A stretch of DNA of 24,276 nucleotides from a virus, in IMG/VR virus record IMGVR_UViG_3300021964_009988, positions 1 to 24,276 of that record; one strand, given 5' to 3'. The notes beneath the pieces are model-generated. The model was not told the origin of the DNA, made no database searches, and saw nothing but the letters and a program-made list of their open reading frames with translations. Position 1 is the first letter of the stretch; every line of letters starts with the position of its first letter. Shown in pieces: positions 13,945-20,721 of the stretch. The position numbers and the translations under genes were made by a program.

Positions 13945-14159
13945 TATTTTACACCATATTGCTTACTGCTAGCTTCATTCATTTCTGATAAGATACGGTG
14001 ATATTCTTTACCATTGTATTCTGCATCAGAAAGTAATTTTGCTGCATAATGATTAGCCTGCATTTGACGTGCTAACAAAAATGCATTTGCAATGTTTTGT
14101 AGTAAGGCATAGATTGATTCAAATAAACTAGCTGAATAGTTAAGTACTAGTGTTGTCAT
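13944..14159 (-). CDS. Small helical protein, unknown
   Basis: A 71-residue, mostly helical product (LFESIYALLQNIANAFLLAR then polar). GGGAG precedes ATG 14159. It follows hsp20 in the same operon. No family is recognised; the amphipathic first half could touch membranes or a partner. Confidence 0.6.
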   Translation of the reverse strand: MTTLVLNYSASLFESIYALLQNIANAFLLARQMQANHYAAKLLSDAEYNGKEYHRILSEMNEASSKQYGVK

Positions 14160-14206
14160 TGTGTTTCTCCCAAAGTTAAAATTTAACGATGAGACGCTAT
14201 CTTCTT

Positions 14207-14623
14207 TTACCTTTTGATCGTTATTTTCTTAGGTAATTCGTCCTGTGGAATAATAACCTCTAAATCGATAATTAAAATTCCGTCACGAAGATCAGCTCCA
14301 ACGACTTCTGTATATTCACTTAATCTAAAGCTTCGAGTAAACTTACGAGTAGACAGACCTCTATGAATGTAATGTTCTTGGGGTCTGCGCTGTGCACGTT
14401 CACCTTTGATAGTTAAGACATGATCTTTAACTTCAATGTCAATATTCTCACGAGTAAATCCAGCTACTGCAAGTTCTACAGTATATTTCATTTCGTCAGT
14501 TTTAATAACATTATGAGGGGGGTATGCATCGTTAGCTTTTTCACGAATGCGGGTTAGTTCTTCGGCTATGTGGTCAAAGCCTAAAAAGACACTATTAGGG
14601 TATGCGAATGATCCAGTCATCAT
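14207..14623 (-). CDS. Small heat shock protein Hsp20
   Basis: A 138-residue protein with an alpha-crystallin domain (about residues 38-128): YTVELAVAGFTRENIDIEV, then HVLTIKGER and the closing ADLRDGILIIDLEV, the family's AxxxGVL-type motif. It ends with the ITI tripeptide (IxI motif) used for oligomer contacts. AGGAG lies before two consecutive ATG codons (14623, 14620). Hsp20-like genes are frequent in T4-like marine phages, where the protein is thought to help folding of phage or host proteins during infection. It is the first gene after promoter 14685-14713. Confidence 0.95.
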   Translation of the reverse strand: MMTGSFAYPNSVFLGFDHIAEELTRIREKANDAYPPHNVIKTDEMKYTVELAVAGFTRENIDIEVKDHVLTIKGERAQRRPQEHYIHRGLSTRKFTRSFRLSEYTEVVGADLRDGILIIDLEVIIPQDELPKKITIKR

Positions 14624-14684
14624 TATTCTCCTTTTTTATAAGCAAGAAAGTTTAAATAGACCTCGAAAGAGCATCTACTCTAAT

Positions 14685-14713
14685 AATATACTAAAAAATT
14701 AATAAAAAAGCAA
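14685..14713 (-). promoter_or_regulatory. Phage promoter TTGCTT-N17-TATATT for hsp20
   Basis: TTGCTT (14713-14708) and TATATT (14690-14685), 17 bp apart, starting 10 nt after the tRNA 3' end. The leader is about 55 nt and contains a second TTGCTT (near 14640) without a -10 box. Confidence 0.7.
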
Positions 14714-14722
14714 GAAAATTTT

Positions 14723-14811
14723 TGGCTCTAGAGGTAGGAGTCGAACCTACAAGATTAATATCAATCACACAATGAACAGTCGTGCGCGTTTACCATTTTC
14801 GCCACTCTAGA
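14723..14811 (-). tRNA. Class II-shaped tRNA with Asn anticodon GTT
   Basis: A complete tRNA: a perfect 7-bp acceptor (TCTAGAG with CTCTAGA), D-arm GCG...CGC with GG, anticodon stem CACGA/TTGTG (one G-U) with loop CTGTTCA, T-arm GTAGG-TTCGACT-CCTAC, G73 and an encoded CCA. The anticodon at 14777-14775 reads GTT, for Asn codons. The variable region is 17 nt and folds as GATT/AATC, a long class II arm, as in Leu, Ser or Tyr tRNAs; the D-arm also resembles tRNA-Leu. Base 37 is C, unusual because this site is normally a purine. It lies 6 nt downstream of the AsnRS-like gene. Confidence 0.85.
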
Positions 14812-14817
14812 ATATAG

Positions 14818-15642
14818 TTAATTAAGCGTATCTAACGCAGCTATCATTCTTGTCATGCCAATTCCTCCACCAACACGGGGGAAAAAGTCAAACTCTAAGA
14901 ATTTTTCTAACTCTGCTTCAACTCTGTCTTTGCCGAATAGCTCAAAAAGTAGTTTTGAGTAAGCACCTTCTGTAATTGTGTGAAAGGTATCTCTCATTTG
15001 CTCTACGTCGCATGAACGCTCTGCTGAACCAATAGTCTCCATTCCTCCAAGTATAACATCAATCTTTTTAGATGTTTTTCCGTCATCGTTTCTACTCATA
15101 TTCCAAAATGGAGAGGTCATCTCAGGAAAATCTGTAATCATAGTAGACCCACACTTTTTAAACATAGAAGTTTCGTGCTCAGCCTCCATCTCAACTGTCT
15201 CTTCTAAACCAAAATAAGTTTGCCACTCTCTATAAGTTTTCTCAGTTAGATCGTCAAAGCCTAGATACTCACACAGAGCATATTCCATTTCTTTAAGATC
15301 ATCTATAGTTCCTGGCATTTCAAACTCAAACATAGGAAATATAATATCGTGTCTTCCTGGTATTGCATTTGGTTCTTGCCTATAAGAAGTAGAGACACAA
15401 AAAAAGCCCTCTTCGTTAGGGGCTGATAATAGTTCATGTTCTAACCACATTTGACCTGTTTGTGGGAGTGGCCATACTTTTCCTGCGTAGTTATACGTTG
15501 CTACATTGAAAGGATCTTCGCATGCGGCAAGTATTGAAAGTCTATTCTGTGTATGTACTTCTTTGAACCCTTTGCTCAAAAAAAATGACCTTAAAAGGCC
15601 AACAGTATCTGTAAATTTTGTAGGTGATATTAGTTGTGTCAT
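14818..15642 (-). CDS. Class II aminoacyl-tRNA synthetase core, AsnRS/AspRS type, no anticodon domain
   Basis: The 274-residue protein is a class IIb catalytic core. Motif 2 is visible as SYRQEPN (Arg88, Glu90) leading to FPMFEFE (102-108), motif 3 as GGGIGMTRMIAAL (258-270, Arg265), and QTGQMWLEHELL (61-72) matches the substrate-side helix of Asx enzymes. The N-terminal OB-fold anticodon-binding domain (about 100-130 aa in AsnRS) is absent: the core begins within 10-15 residues of the Met, and AGGAG before ATG 15642 fixes that start. Known stand-alone cores of this type include the archaeal asparagine synthetase derived from AsnRS, so it may make free asparagine rather than charge tRNA. The neighbouring Asn-anticodon tRNA argues the other way. 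The fold is sure, the function open. Confidence 0.8.
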   Translation of the reverse strand: MTQLISPTKFTDTVGLLRSFFLSKGFKEVHTQNRLSILAACEDPFNVATYNYAGKVWPLPQTGQMWLEHELLSAPNEEGFFCVSTSYRQEPNAIPGRHDIIFPMFEFEMPGTIDDLKEMEYALCEYLGFDDLTEKTYREWQTYFGLEETVEMEAEHETSMFKKCGSTMITDFPEMTSPFWNMSRNDDGKTSKKIDVILGGMETIGSAERSCDVEQMRDTFHTITEGAYSKLLFELFGKDRVEAELEKFLEFDFFPRVGGGIGMTRMIAALDTLN

Positions 15643-15689
15643 AGTTACTCCTTGAATAAATTACTCCCTGACGGGATTCCATTCATACG

Positions 15690-15718
15690 AGTATATCAAA
15701 AGTGATAATTAAAAGCAA
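15690..15718 (-). promoter_or_regulatory. Phage promoter TTGCTT-N17-TATACT for the synthetase-tRNA unit
   Basis: TTGCTT (15718-15713) and TATACT (15695-15690) with a 17-bp spacer and TGA before the -10 (extended form). It lies 9 nt after the purS stop. The leader holds a short TCCC/GGGA hairpin. Confidence 0.7.
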
Positions 15719-15726
15719 GAAAATTT

Positions 15727-15972
15727 TTATTTTATAACAGTAACGGTATAATCTTCCATTGTAGTATTTGTAAGTAAAGACTGACACATCTTATGACCTA
15801 AATGAATTGCTTTACTTTCATCATCTGTGTCTATGTCTAGAATAAATGTTTTTCCCATTTGCATATGAGACACTTGATTATAACCCATAGAATTTAAAGT
15901 GCCTGTGATAGCTTTAGCTTGAGGATCAAGAACTCCTGCTTTGAGTGTTGTATAGATCGACAATTTTATCAT
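15727..15972 (-). CDS. purS: Phosphoribosylformylglycinamidine synthase subunit PurS
   Basis: The 81-residue protein has the PurS layout: a first strand (IKLSIYTTLKAGVLDPQAKAI), the GTLNSMGYNQVSHMQMGKT segment, then DIDTDDESKAI and a terminal YTVTVIK strand. PurS links PurL and PurQ in the FGAM synthase complex of purine synthesis. Cyanophages and other marine phages carry purS alone, apparently to boost nucleotide supply. Length is normal. It is the last gene of the 17413-15727 operon. Confidence 0.9.
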   Translation of the reverse strand: MIKLSIYTTLKAGVLDPQAKAITGTLNSMGYNQVSHMQMGKTFILDIDTDDESKAIHLGHKMCQSLLTNTTMEDYTVTVIK

Positions 15973-15976
15973 AATA

Positions 15977-16495
15977 TTAATTCCATATATAAAATAAGTG
16001 ATTACCGATGACAGTAACTAATGTTTTTGTATCAGCCCATCGTGGGCGAACATAATCAGCATGATAGTGTGTAGCATTCTGACTAAAATCTGGTAGTGTT
16101 GTTTGGTAATAAACTTTAAAAGCAATAGCATGTGCAATTTCATAAATAAAATAATCACCAGCAGGTATCTCATCATCTTTTCCATCACAAAACCAAGAAA
16201 ACTGACAACGATTACGAATCGGGTACATGATGTCAGGGTTTTTCCAAGAAGCTCGTATTGGTCCTTCCTTAATTACATCGCAGTAATTATCAGGAAAACG
16301 ATCATCAAAAACACGATTACGCACAACCCAAGCAACTGCAATCATGCCTTTTACAGGTTGATTACGTGCTTCCCAATAAATATTATCAGCTGCACATTTA
16401 ATCTGTGCTGGGTCTGCTTCCGCGTAAGATATCGGACTCAACACAATTAGTGCCATACTGAATTTCAATAATTGATAAAAGTTCTTTAGTTTCAT
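15977..16495 (-). CDS. SleB/CwlJ-like cell wall hydrolase, exported
   Basis: A signal peptide covers residues 1-26 (KFSMALIVLSPISYAEA). The mature part begins IKCAADNIYWEARNQPVKGMIAVAWVVRNRV, the opening of the Hydrolase_2 (SleB/CwlJ) domain with its catalytic-type Glu (YWEAR), and continues with CQFSWFCDGKDDEI and a late HY-type motif. These enzymes cleave peptidoglycan glycan chains. The 172-aa length is normal for a bare domain. Its first 98 nt overlap, in another frame, the end of the nucleotidyltransferase-cupin gene. An alternative ATG at 16456 would shorten the signal peptide. Likely roles are lysis or envelope remodelling. Confidence 0.85.
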   Translation of the reverse strand: MKLKNFYQLLKFSMALIVLSPISYAEADPAQIKCAADNIYWEARNQPVKGMIAVAWVVRNRVFDDRFPDNYCDVIKEGPIRASWKNPDIMYPIRNRCQFSWFCDGKDDEIPAGDYFIYEIAHAIAFKVYYQTTLPDFSQNATHYHADYVRPRWADTKTLVTVIGNHLFYIWN

Positions 16496-17186
16496 TTACT
16501 AACTGGTGCCACCTTCCTACTGGTATTTCAAAATAGTTGTTCTTGTACAGAGTCTTTTTTTCTACTTGCTTGCCATGTGTATCAGTAGAATAATAAATAG
16601 TACCTTTACCTTCTCGCACAAACCAGATCTCACTCCGCTCTTCGTGAACTTGCCAAGAGAGTTGAGATTGTGGATTTACAACAAGTTCTTTTACTTTTGC
16701 AGTTTTATAGTCAGAAAGAGTTTCATAAATTCCCCAATCACGTTTTGTAGGTTTATATCGCCAATTTGCTAAAAAGTTTGATGATGAGTTAACTTTATCA
16801 GTTCCACCAATATCATCATCAATAAGAATATTCATATCTCTACAAAACTCAAGTTCTGGATAATTCCCGTCTTTTCTGTCACCACCATTGCCAAAGGTAA
16901 TTGTAGACGCTACATCTCCCCAGGCATGATTCATATCATTTATTAAATCAATAGCTGTGTCATCTGAATCATCAAATGGGTATACAAAATCTATGTACTT
17001 TATGGACTCTAAAATGTTTTTTCTTACACTGAAAGGCATGAACGAAGCACCTTTTTTACGAGTAAGCCAGCCATCTGAATTTAACCCTACTAAAACTTTA
17101 TCATACATTAATGCCGCACTTCTAAACATACGAATATGCCCATCGTGTACAGGGTCAAATCCCCCAGATAAAATTACTACATCCAT
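16398..17186 (-). CDS. Nucleotidyltransferase-cupin fusion
   Basis: A 262-residue two-domain protein. Residues 1-140 are a cytidylyltransferase-like domain: ILSGGFDPVHDGHIRM with HxGH at 14-17, and VNSSSNFLANWR at the ISSxxxR position. Residues 150-255 form a cupin like the C-terminal part of type II mannose-6-phosphate isomerases: LSWQVHEERSEIWFVREGKG (about 173-192) and FEIPVGRWHQLVN. The first domain attaches a nucleotide to a phosphorylated sugar or alcohol; the second would bind or isomerise a sugar. Together they suggest activated-sugar synthesis for glycosylation of DNA, virion or cell surface. ATG 17186 overlaps the upstream stop (TAATG). Confidence 0.8.
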   Translation of the reverse strand: MDVVILSGGFDPVHDGHIRMFRSAALMYDKVLVGLNSDGWLTRKKGASFMPFSVRKNILESIKYIDFVYPFDDSDDTAIDLINDMNHAWGDVASTITFGNGGDRKDGNYPELEFCRDMNILIDDDIGGTDKVNSSSNFLANWRYKPTKRDWGIYETLSDYKTAKVKELVVNPQSQLSWQVHEERSEIWFVREGKGTIYYSTDTHGKQVEKKTLYKNNYFEIPVGRWHQLVNETKELLSIIEIQYGTNCVESDILRGSRPSTD

Positions 17187-17413
17187 TAAAATAATTCTCC
17201 AATTACTTGAGCCTGATCATCATATATTTTACCAGTCGGGTAATCTTCATCTTTCCAAACCTTGAAAATTTTTAGATGTTTACAAGAGCTATAACGAGAA
17301 GGACAAAAGCACTTTCGTTCAGAGATACGATATACATCACTTGGATAGCTTGATTCTTCAAACTTTGCAATTTCATGACTGAACTTACTTTTTCTTAATA
17401 TATAATTTGCCAT
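17186..17413 (-). CDS. SWIM-like zinc-binding small protein
   Basis: A 75-residue basic protein with CFCPSRYSSCKHLKIF at residues 35-50, a CxC...CxH pattern of SWIM-type zinc fingers, which bind DNA or proteins. The start ATG 17413 lies 5 nt after a -10 box, so the transcript may be leaderless. The gene is coupled by TAATG to the nucleotidyltransferase gene. The function is unknown beyond the motif. Confidence 0.65.
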   Translation of the reverse strand: MANYILRKSKFSHEIAKFEESSYPSDVYRISERKCFCPSRYSSCKHLKIFKVWKDEDYPTGKIYDDQAQVIGELF

Positions 17414-17418
17414 TGTAT

Positions 17419-17447
17419 ATAATACCTATTTTCATTTTACTTTGCAA
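17419..17447 (-). promoter_or_regulatory. Promoter TTGCAA-N17-TATTAT, apparently leaderless
   Basis: TTGCAA (17447-17442) and TATTAT (17424-17419), 17 bp apart, 10 nt after the stop at 17457. The ATG at 17413 follows the -10 by only 5 nt, as at 9850-9878. Confidence 0.6.
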
Positions 17448-17456
17448 ACAAAAAAC

Positions 17457-18002
17457 TTATCTACTTGCTGCACGTCTACTTATTGAATCAGGTCTAACTC
17501 CTACAACTTCATCAATCATATCTTGATACTCAACTTGTGCGTCATGTTGAGGTTCTAAATAAGGATTTAAAAACACATTACGTAGACGACGATAAAAATT
17601 ACGCCATGTCGGTCCGTGCGGCTTACACCTAAAGTTATTAAGTTTGTATGAGTAGTATTGAAGAGCGTGTGCTATCTCATGTATAAGTACCATTTCAAGT
17701 CTATGCCATTTATTACGAGTATAAAAGCCGCCTATCTCTGGATCAGAGTCAAATGATTTATATTCATATACTCTATGTAATTCGTTAATTGGGTTGTATA
17801 GATGCCACATAGCGATGTTGATGCCAGGACCATCTGCGTACATTCCTCCACGAGACGATCTACGTTTCTTATCCCAATCAAGTTTAATAGATGCAAGTTC
17901 AAAATTTACATATATCTCTTCCTGACAATGTTTTTCGATGCGTCTAATAAACTCATTTGCATATTTTGTTACTTCAGTTCTTGTTTCAAAAAAATGACTC
18001 AT
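17457..18002 (-). CDS. SprT-like zinc metalloprotease
   Basis: A 181-residue protein with HEIAH at residues 108-112 and, 17 residues later, HGPTW (129-133), the HExxH...HGxxW pair typical of SprT-type domains; the second His is the expected third zinc ligand. SprT relatives such as SPRTN cut proteins bound to DNA. Phage SprT-like proteins are common and uncharacterised. ATG 18002 overlaps the stop of the upstream gene (ATGA). Family call is fairly sure, substrate unknown. Confidence 0.8.
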   Translation of the reverse strand: MSHFFETRTEVTKYANEFIRRIEKHCQEEIYVNFELASIKLDWDKKRRSSRGGMYADGPGINIAMWHLYNPINELHRVYEYKSFDSDPEIGGFYTRNKWHRLEMVLIHEIAHALQYYSYKLNNFRCKPHGPTWRNFYRRLRNVFLNPYLEPQHDAQVEYQDMIDEVVGVRPDSISRRAASR

Positions 18003-18298
18003 GTTCTACGTTTTCCTGTTGCTGAATCTGATGCTTCTTTTTGAGAGAGCACTACTAAATTACCTTTGTTGTACGCCTGACCTATATGCACACCTACTCC
18101 AGAGTATCTTTTCTTAGACGCAACAAAGCCATTACCAACTACATCAGAGGTTGGAGCTACACGTTCACAAGCATAATCTGGAAAGTTTGGAGAAACTTTA
18201 AGCTTCTTAGCAAGTTGAGTAGGATGAACCCCACGCTTCATTAACCAGCGGTCATGATCTTCTTGCATTGTAATCTTAGATGGTCTGTACTGTTTCAT
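17999..18298 (-). CDS. Basic phage protein, unknown
   Basis: A 99-residue, Lys/Arg-rich protein containing VGNGFVASKKRYSGVGVHIGQAYNKGN. AGGAGATATC precedes ATG 18298. It is the first gene after promoter 18319-18347 and is coupled to the SprT-like gene. The second half has the look of proteins marked as small conserved phage hypotheticals; no domain is named. Confidence 0.65.
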   Translation of the reverse strand: MKQYRPSKITMQEDHDRWLMKRGVHPTQLAKKLKVSPNFPDYACERVAPTSDVVGNGFVASKKRYSGVGVHIGQAYNKGNLVVLSQKEASDSATGKRRT

Positions 18299-18318
18299 GA
18301 TATCTCCTTATTTTTAAT

Positions 18319-18347
18319 AATATAACAAAAATAAGGCTAATATGCAA
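18319..18347 (-). promoter_or_regulatory. Phage promoter TTGCAT-N17-TATATT
   Basis: TTGCAT (18347-18342) and TATATT (18324-18319), spacer 17 bp. The -35 directly abuts the stop codon of the ATP-grasp-like gene at 18348. Confidence 0.65.
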
Positions 18348-19310
18348 CTAAAGACTTAACTCTTGATAGTCCTTTAGTGGAGATAAGTATTTTCCATCAA
18401 TATCTGGTTTGAACATAGCTGCCGCAATATTTCTTGCCCATGCTACTGAATCCCAATCATCTCCACAAAATAATGCAACTCTTTTTCCGTGAGAAGGATT
18501 AGTGTGCCATAGGCTAGGATCATCTATTTGATAATAAGTAACATAGTCACCAATAATATAGTCAAGTGCGTCAAAATTTAAAGTAAGGTTATCTGCGTGC
18601 TGAGCAAATAGTGCTGCTAAGTAAAAACTTTCTTTGCGCCCCCAGTTATCTTCATACATATAACTTACATCGTTCTCATTATATAGATCATATACAGTTT
18701 GCATGATAGTAACATCCCCAAATCTATCAATATCTCCCATTCTAAGCTGTACTTCTATAATTTGAGTGCCTATTATTTCAATATTGACAACACCTGAGTA
18801 CCCAAAAAAGTTTTGGTCTACAAAACGGTGAAGTATAGTTTTTGCTTCAAGATCAATAATATCTTTTAATTCACCGATATACTCCCAGTAATCAAAAGCT
18901 CCGTGTTGAAGTTTTTCTCCTCTAAAAACAAACTCTCTTGCACTATGCCCTTGATCAAGTAAAAAATCAACAGAATAGTGCTCACCCATAGCATAGCGTG
19001 ACCAAAAACAACCAGGATTAGAAATCTTACTATAGTCTTCTTCGTTATGACAAACTTCTGATTGAATTGACCCGCCCATCAAATTCATAATAGGTTTTAC
19101 ACAAACAGGGTACTCAGTAGGAAGTGTACCGACAGGGCCACAAGGTATATTTTGTATTTGAGAGATAGTTAATTTATTATATGCCCACCTAAAATCCCTA
19201 TTCATAGTATACGCAATATCATCTGTAGTAGGAATTAGTACACCGTCAGTAGGTAACTTGCCATACCAATGCGGCATTTGAATTACAGGATCATAGTTTT
19301 TCCACGGCAT
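18348..19310 (-). CDS. ATP-grasp-like protein
   Basis: The start is ATG 19310, in a TAATG overlap with the glycosylase gene and 9 nt after GGAGG; an in-frame codon at 19334 is rejected. The 320-residue protein resembles an ATP-grasp ligase: YPVCVKPIMNLMGGS (nucleotide-binding Lys strand and Gly loop), a middle block with EHYSVDFLL, and VNIEIIGTQIIEVQLRMGD, matching the metal-binding Glu...Asn/Glu-x-x-R region. The last 80 residues are unfamiliar. ATP-grasp enzymes join carboxylates to amines or thiols through an acylphosphate. The substrate is unknown. Call rests on motif pattern only. Confidence 0.5.
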   Translation of the reverse strand: MPWKNYDPVIQMPHWYGKLPTDGVLIPTTDDIAYTMNRDFRWAYNKLTISQIQNIPCGPVGTLPTEYPVCVKPIMNLMGGSIQSEVCHNEEDYSKISNPGCFWSRYAMGEHYSVDFLLDQGHSAREFVFRGEKLQHGAFDYWEYIGELKDIIDLEAKTILHRFVDQNFFGYSGVVNIEIIGTQIIEVQLRMGDIDRFGDVTIMQTVYDLYNENDVSYMYEDNWGRKESFYLAALFAQHADNLTLNFDALDYIIGDYVTYYQIDDPSLWHTNPSHGKRVALFCGDDWDSVAWARNIAAAMFKPDIDGKYLSPLKDYQELSL

Positions 19311-20176
19311 TAGTGTTGTACCTCCGGTGACCAAAATGTTGTGCGTCCATCATTAAGTTTTACTCGTTGAACAGGATTACCATAGATATCTACAGTTTGA
19401 TTATATACCATTACGTGACCTCCTCTAGCATCAACTATTTCATTTGGTGAAGAAGCGAATCGAGTGTACTGACCATGATTATTGTAAAGATCTGAATAAT
19501 TTCTAATAGTTGCTCCGCCAGTTTCATAAGAAGCAGTCAAAATCTGACACACAGCTAAATAAAGTTTTTGAAGTTCTTCATCAGTAAAAGACTCCATTAA
19601 CCGATGAGGGGCTAATCCTGCTAAAAATAAAGATTCTGATTTATAAATATTACCAACACCAGAGATCTGACTTTGATCCATTAACCACTTTACTGCTGTC
19701 CACTTTGGCTTTTTACGAGCTAATCGAATAAACTCTTCTAAAGTACAAGGATTATTAAGCATATCAGGGCCAATAGATGCCAACTTTTTTGAATGATCTT
19801 TATCACTAAATATAAACTTAACAGTACCAAAATTACGCATATCGTTGTAATAAATAGCTGAGTCATCGTCAAAATAAAAAGCAATTCTTGTATGTTTTGA
19901 AGGTTGAAGTTTAAAGTTGCCACTCATGCCAAGTGTGGTATACATATAACAAATGGGTAACAAGTCTCCAAACTCCCACCAGATAAACTTACCTTTATTA
20001 TATACACCTTTTACTGGTAGCTGTCGCTCCTCAAGTGCTATATAAAAATCAGCAAAGCCTGTAGGCAAGTTTTTAACATACCTACCTGAGATAAAGTTTA
20101 AATTAACAAGTTGTTTATTGCGTACAGCCCGATCAACTTGGCGGGCTGTACGAGTGCATTCAGGACCTTCAGGCAT
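19310..20176 (-). CDS. Fpg/Nei-family DNA glycosylase with zincless finger
   Basis: The start is ATG 20176 (TAATG overlap), which gives the required MPEGPE N-terminus: Pro2 is the Schiff-base nucleophile and Glu3 the acid. The hairpin lysine is at NKGKFIWW (Lys61/63) and the H2TH helix at DQSQISGVGNIYKSESLF (167-184). In the C-terminal finger (about 254-288) the family's four zinc cysteines are all missing, yet GRTTFW keeps the finger Arg; no Cys occurs after residue 210. This zincless finger recalls NEIL1, plant Fpg and mimivirus Nei1. The enzyme removes oxidised bases and nicks the strand. Length 288 is normal. Confidence 0.9.
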   Translation of the reverse strand: MPEGPECTRTARQVDRAVRNKQLVNLNFISGRYVKNLPTGFADFYIALEERQLPVKGVYNKGKFIWWEFGDLLPICYMYTTLGMSGNFKLQPSKHTRIAFYFDDDSAIYYNDMRNFGTVKFIFSDKDHSKKLASIGPDMLNNPCTLEEFIRLARKKPKWTAVKWLMDQSQISGVGNIYKSESLFLAGLAPHRLMESFTDEELQKLYLAVCQILTASYETGGATIRNYSDLYNNHGQYTRFASSPNEIVDARGGHVMVYNQTVDIYGNPVQRVKLNDGRTTFWSPEVQH

Positions 20177-20445
20177 TATCGCATCTTTATTGCAGAAGAA
20201 CGGGGATATCCCCAACGAGATGTTGCAGGAACACGTATTGTGCGTTCTTTTGTATTCTTTTTATCAGGATTTGGGACTGTAAGCATAACAGCTTTACCAG
20301 CTCGCCAAGCAGCTTGCTGATTTAGTAGTCTAGCCTCAGTTTGAAGATATTCTAAACGTAATGCTTTACGAATAGATTTATTTACGCTTGAACGCTCACC
20401 ATTAGATATGTATCCACTATTCTTTGATCGTTTGCCTCGTGCCAT
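20176..20445 (-). CDS. Basic phage protein, unknown
   Basis: An 89-residue, Arg/Lys-rich protein (MARGKRSKNSGYISNGERSS at the start) with a helical middle (LEYLQTEARLLNQQAAW) and TIRVPATSRWGYPRS near the end. AGGAG precedes ATG 20445, and the gene is coupled to the glycosylase. Basicity suggests nucleic acid binding. No family is recognised. Confidence 0.65.
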   Translation of the reverse strand: MARGKRSKNSGYISNGERSSVNKSIRKALRLEYLQTEARLLNQQAAWRAGKAVMLTVPNPDKKNTKERTIRVPATSRWGYPRSSAIKMR

Positions 20446-20474
20446 TTTTATTCTCCTTTTTAATTTTATAAATA

Positions 20475-20503
20475 AATATACGGAAAAAAATAGTATTAAG
20501 CAA
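20475..20503 (-). promoter_or_regulatory. Phage promoter TTGCTT-N17-TATATT
   Basis: TTGCTT (20503-20498) and TATATT (20480-20475), 17 bp apart, 3 nt past the stop at 20506. It starts the glycosylase/ATP-grasp operon. Confidence 0.7.
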
Positions 20504-20505
20504 GC

Positions 20506-20721
20506 TTAAAGTAAAGATACGTTGTGAGATTGATATGAGGAAGATATTGTTGAGTTTGTTCTCATCTCTAAAAACGTACTAATAAAATCAGCAGGCTCAA
20601 AGAGATGAGTACATTTTGGACACTCAACAATGTCAAGTGGTTGTATTTTTCCAACAGAAAACCAAACTTCTTCTGCATTATTACATATTGGACAGTTAGA
20701 TCTTGCCCTGTAAACTGACAT
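20506..20721 (-). CDS. Zinc-ribbon protein
   Basis: A 71-residue product with CPIC at residues 10-13 and CPKC at about 34-37, a two-knuckle zinc ribbon, then a Ser/Thr-rich tail. It overlaps the lipase gene by 26 nt. Such ribbons bind nucleic acid or polymerase. The exact role is unknown. Confidence 0.65.
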   Translation of the reverse strand: MSVYRARSNCPICNNAEEVWFSVGKIQPLDIVECPKCTHLFEPADFISTFLEMRTNSTISSSYQSHNVSLL

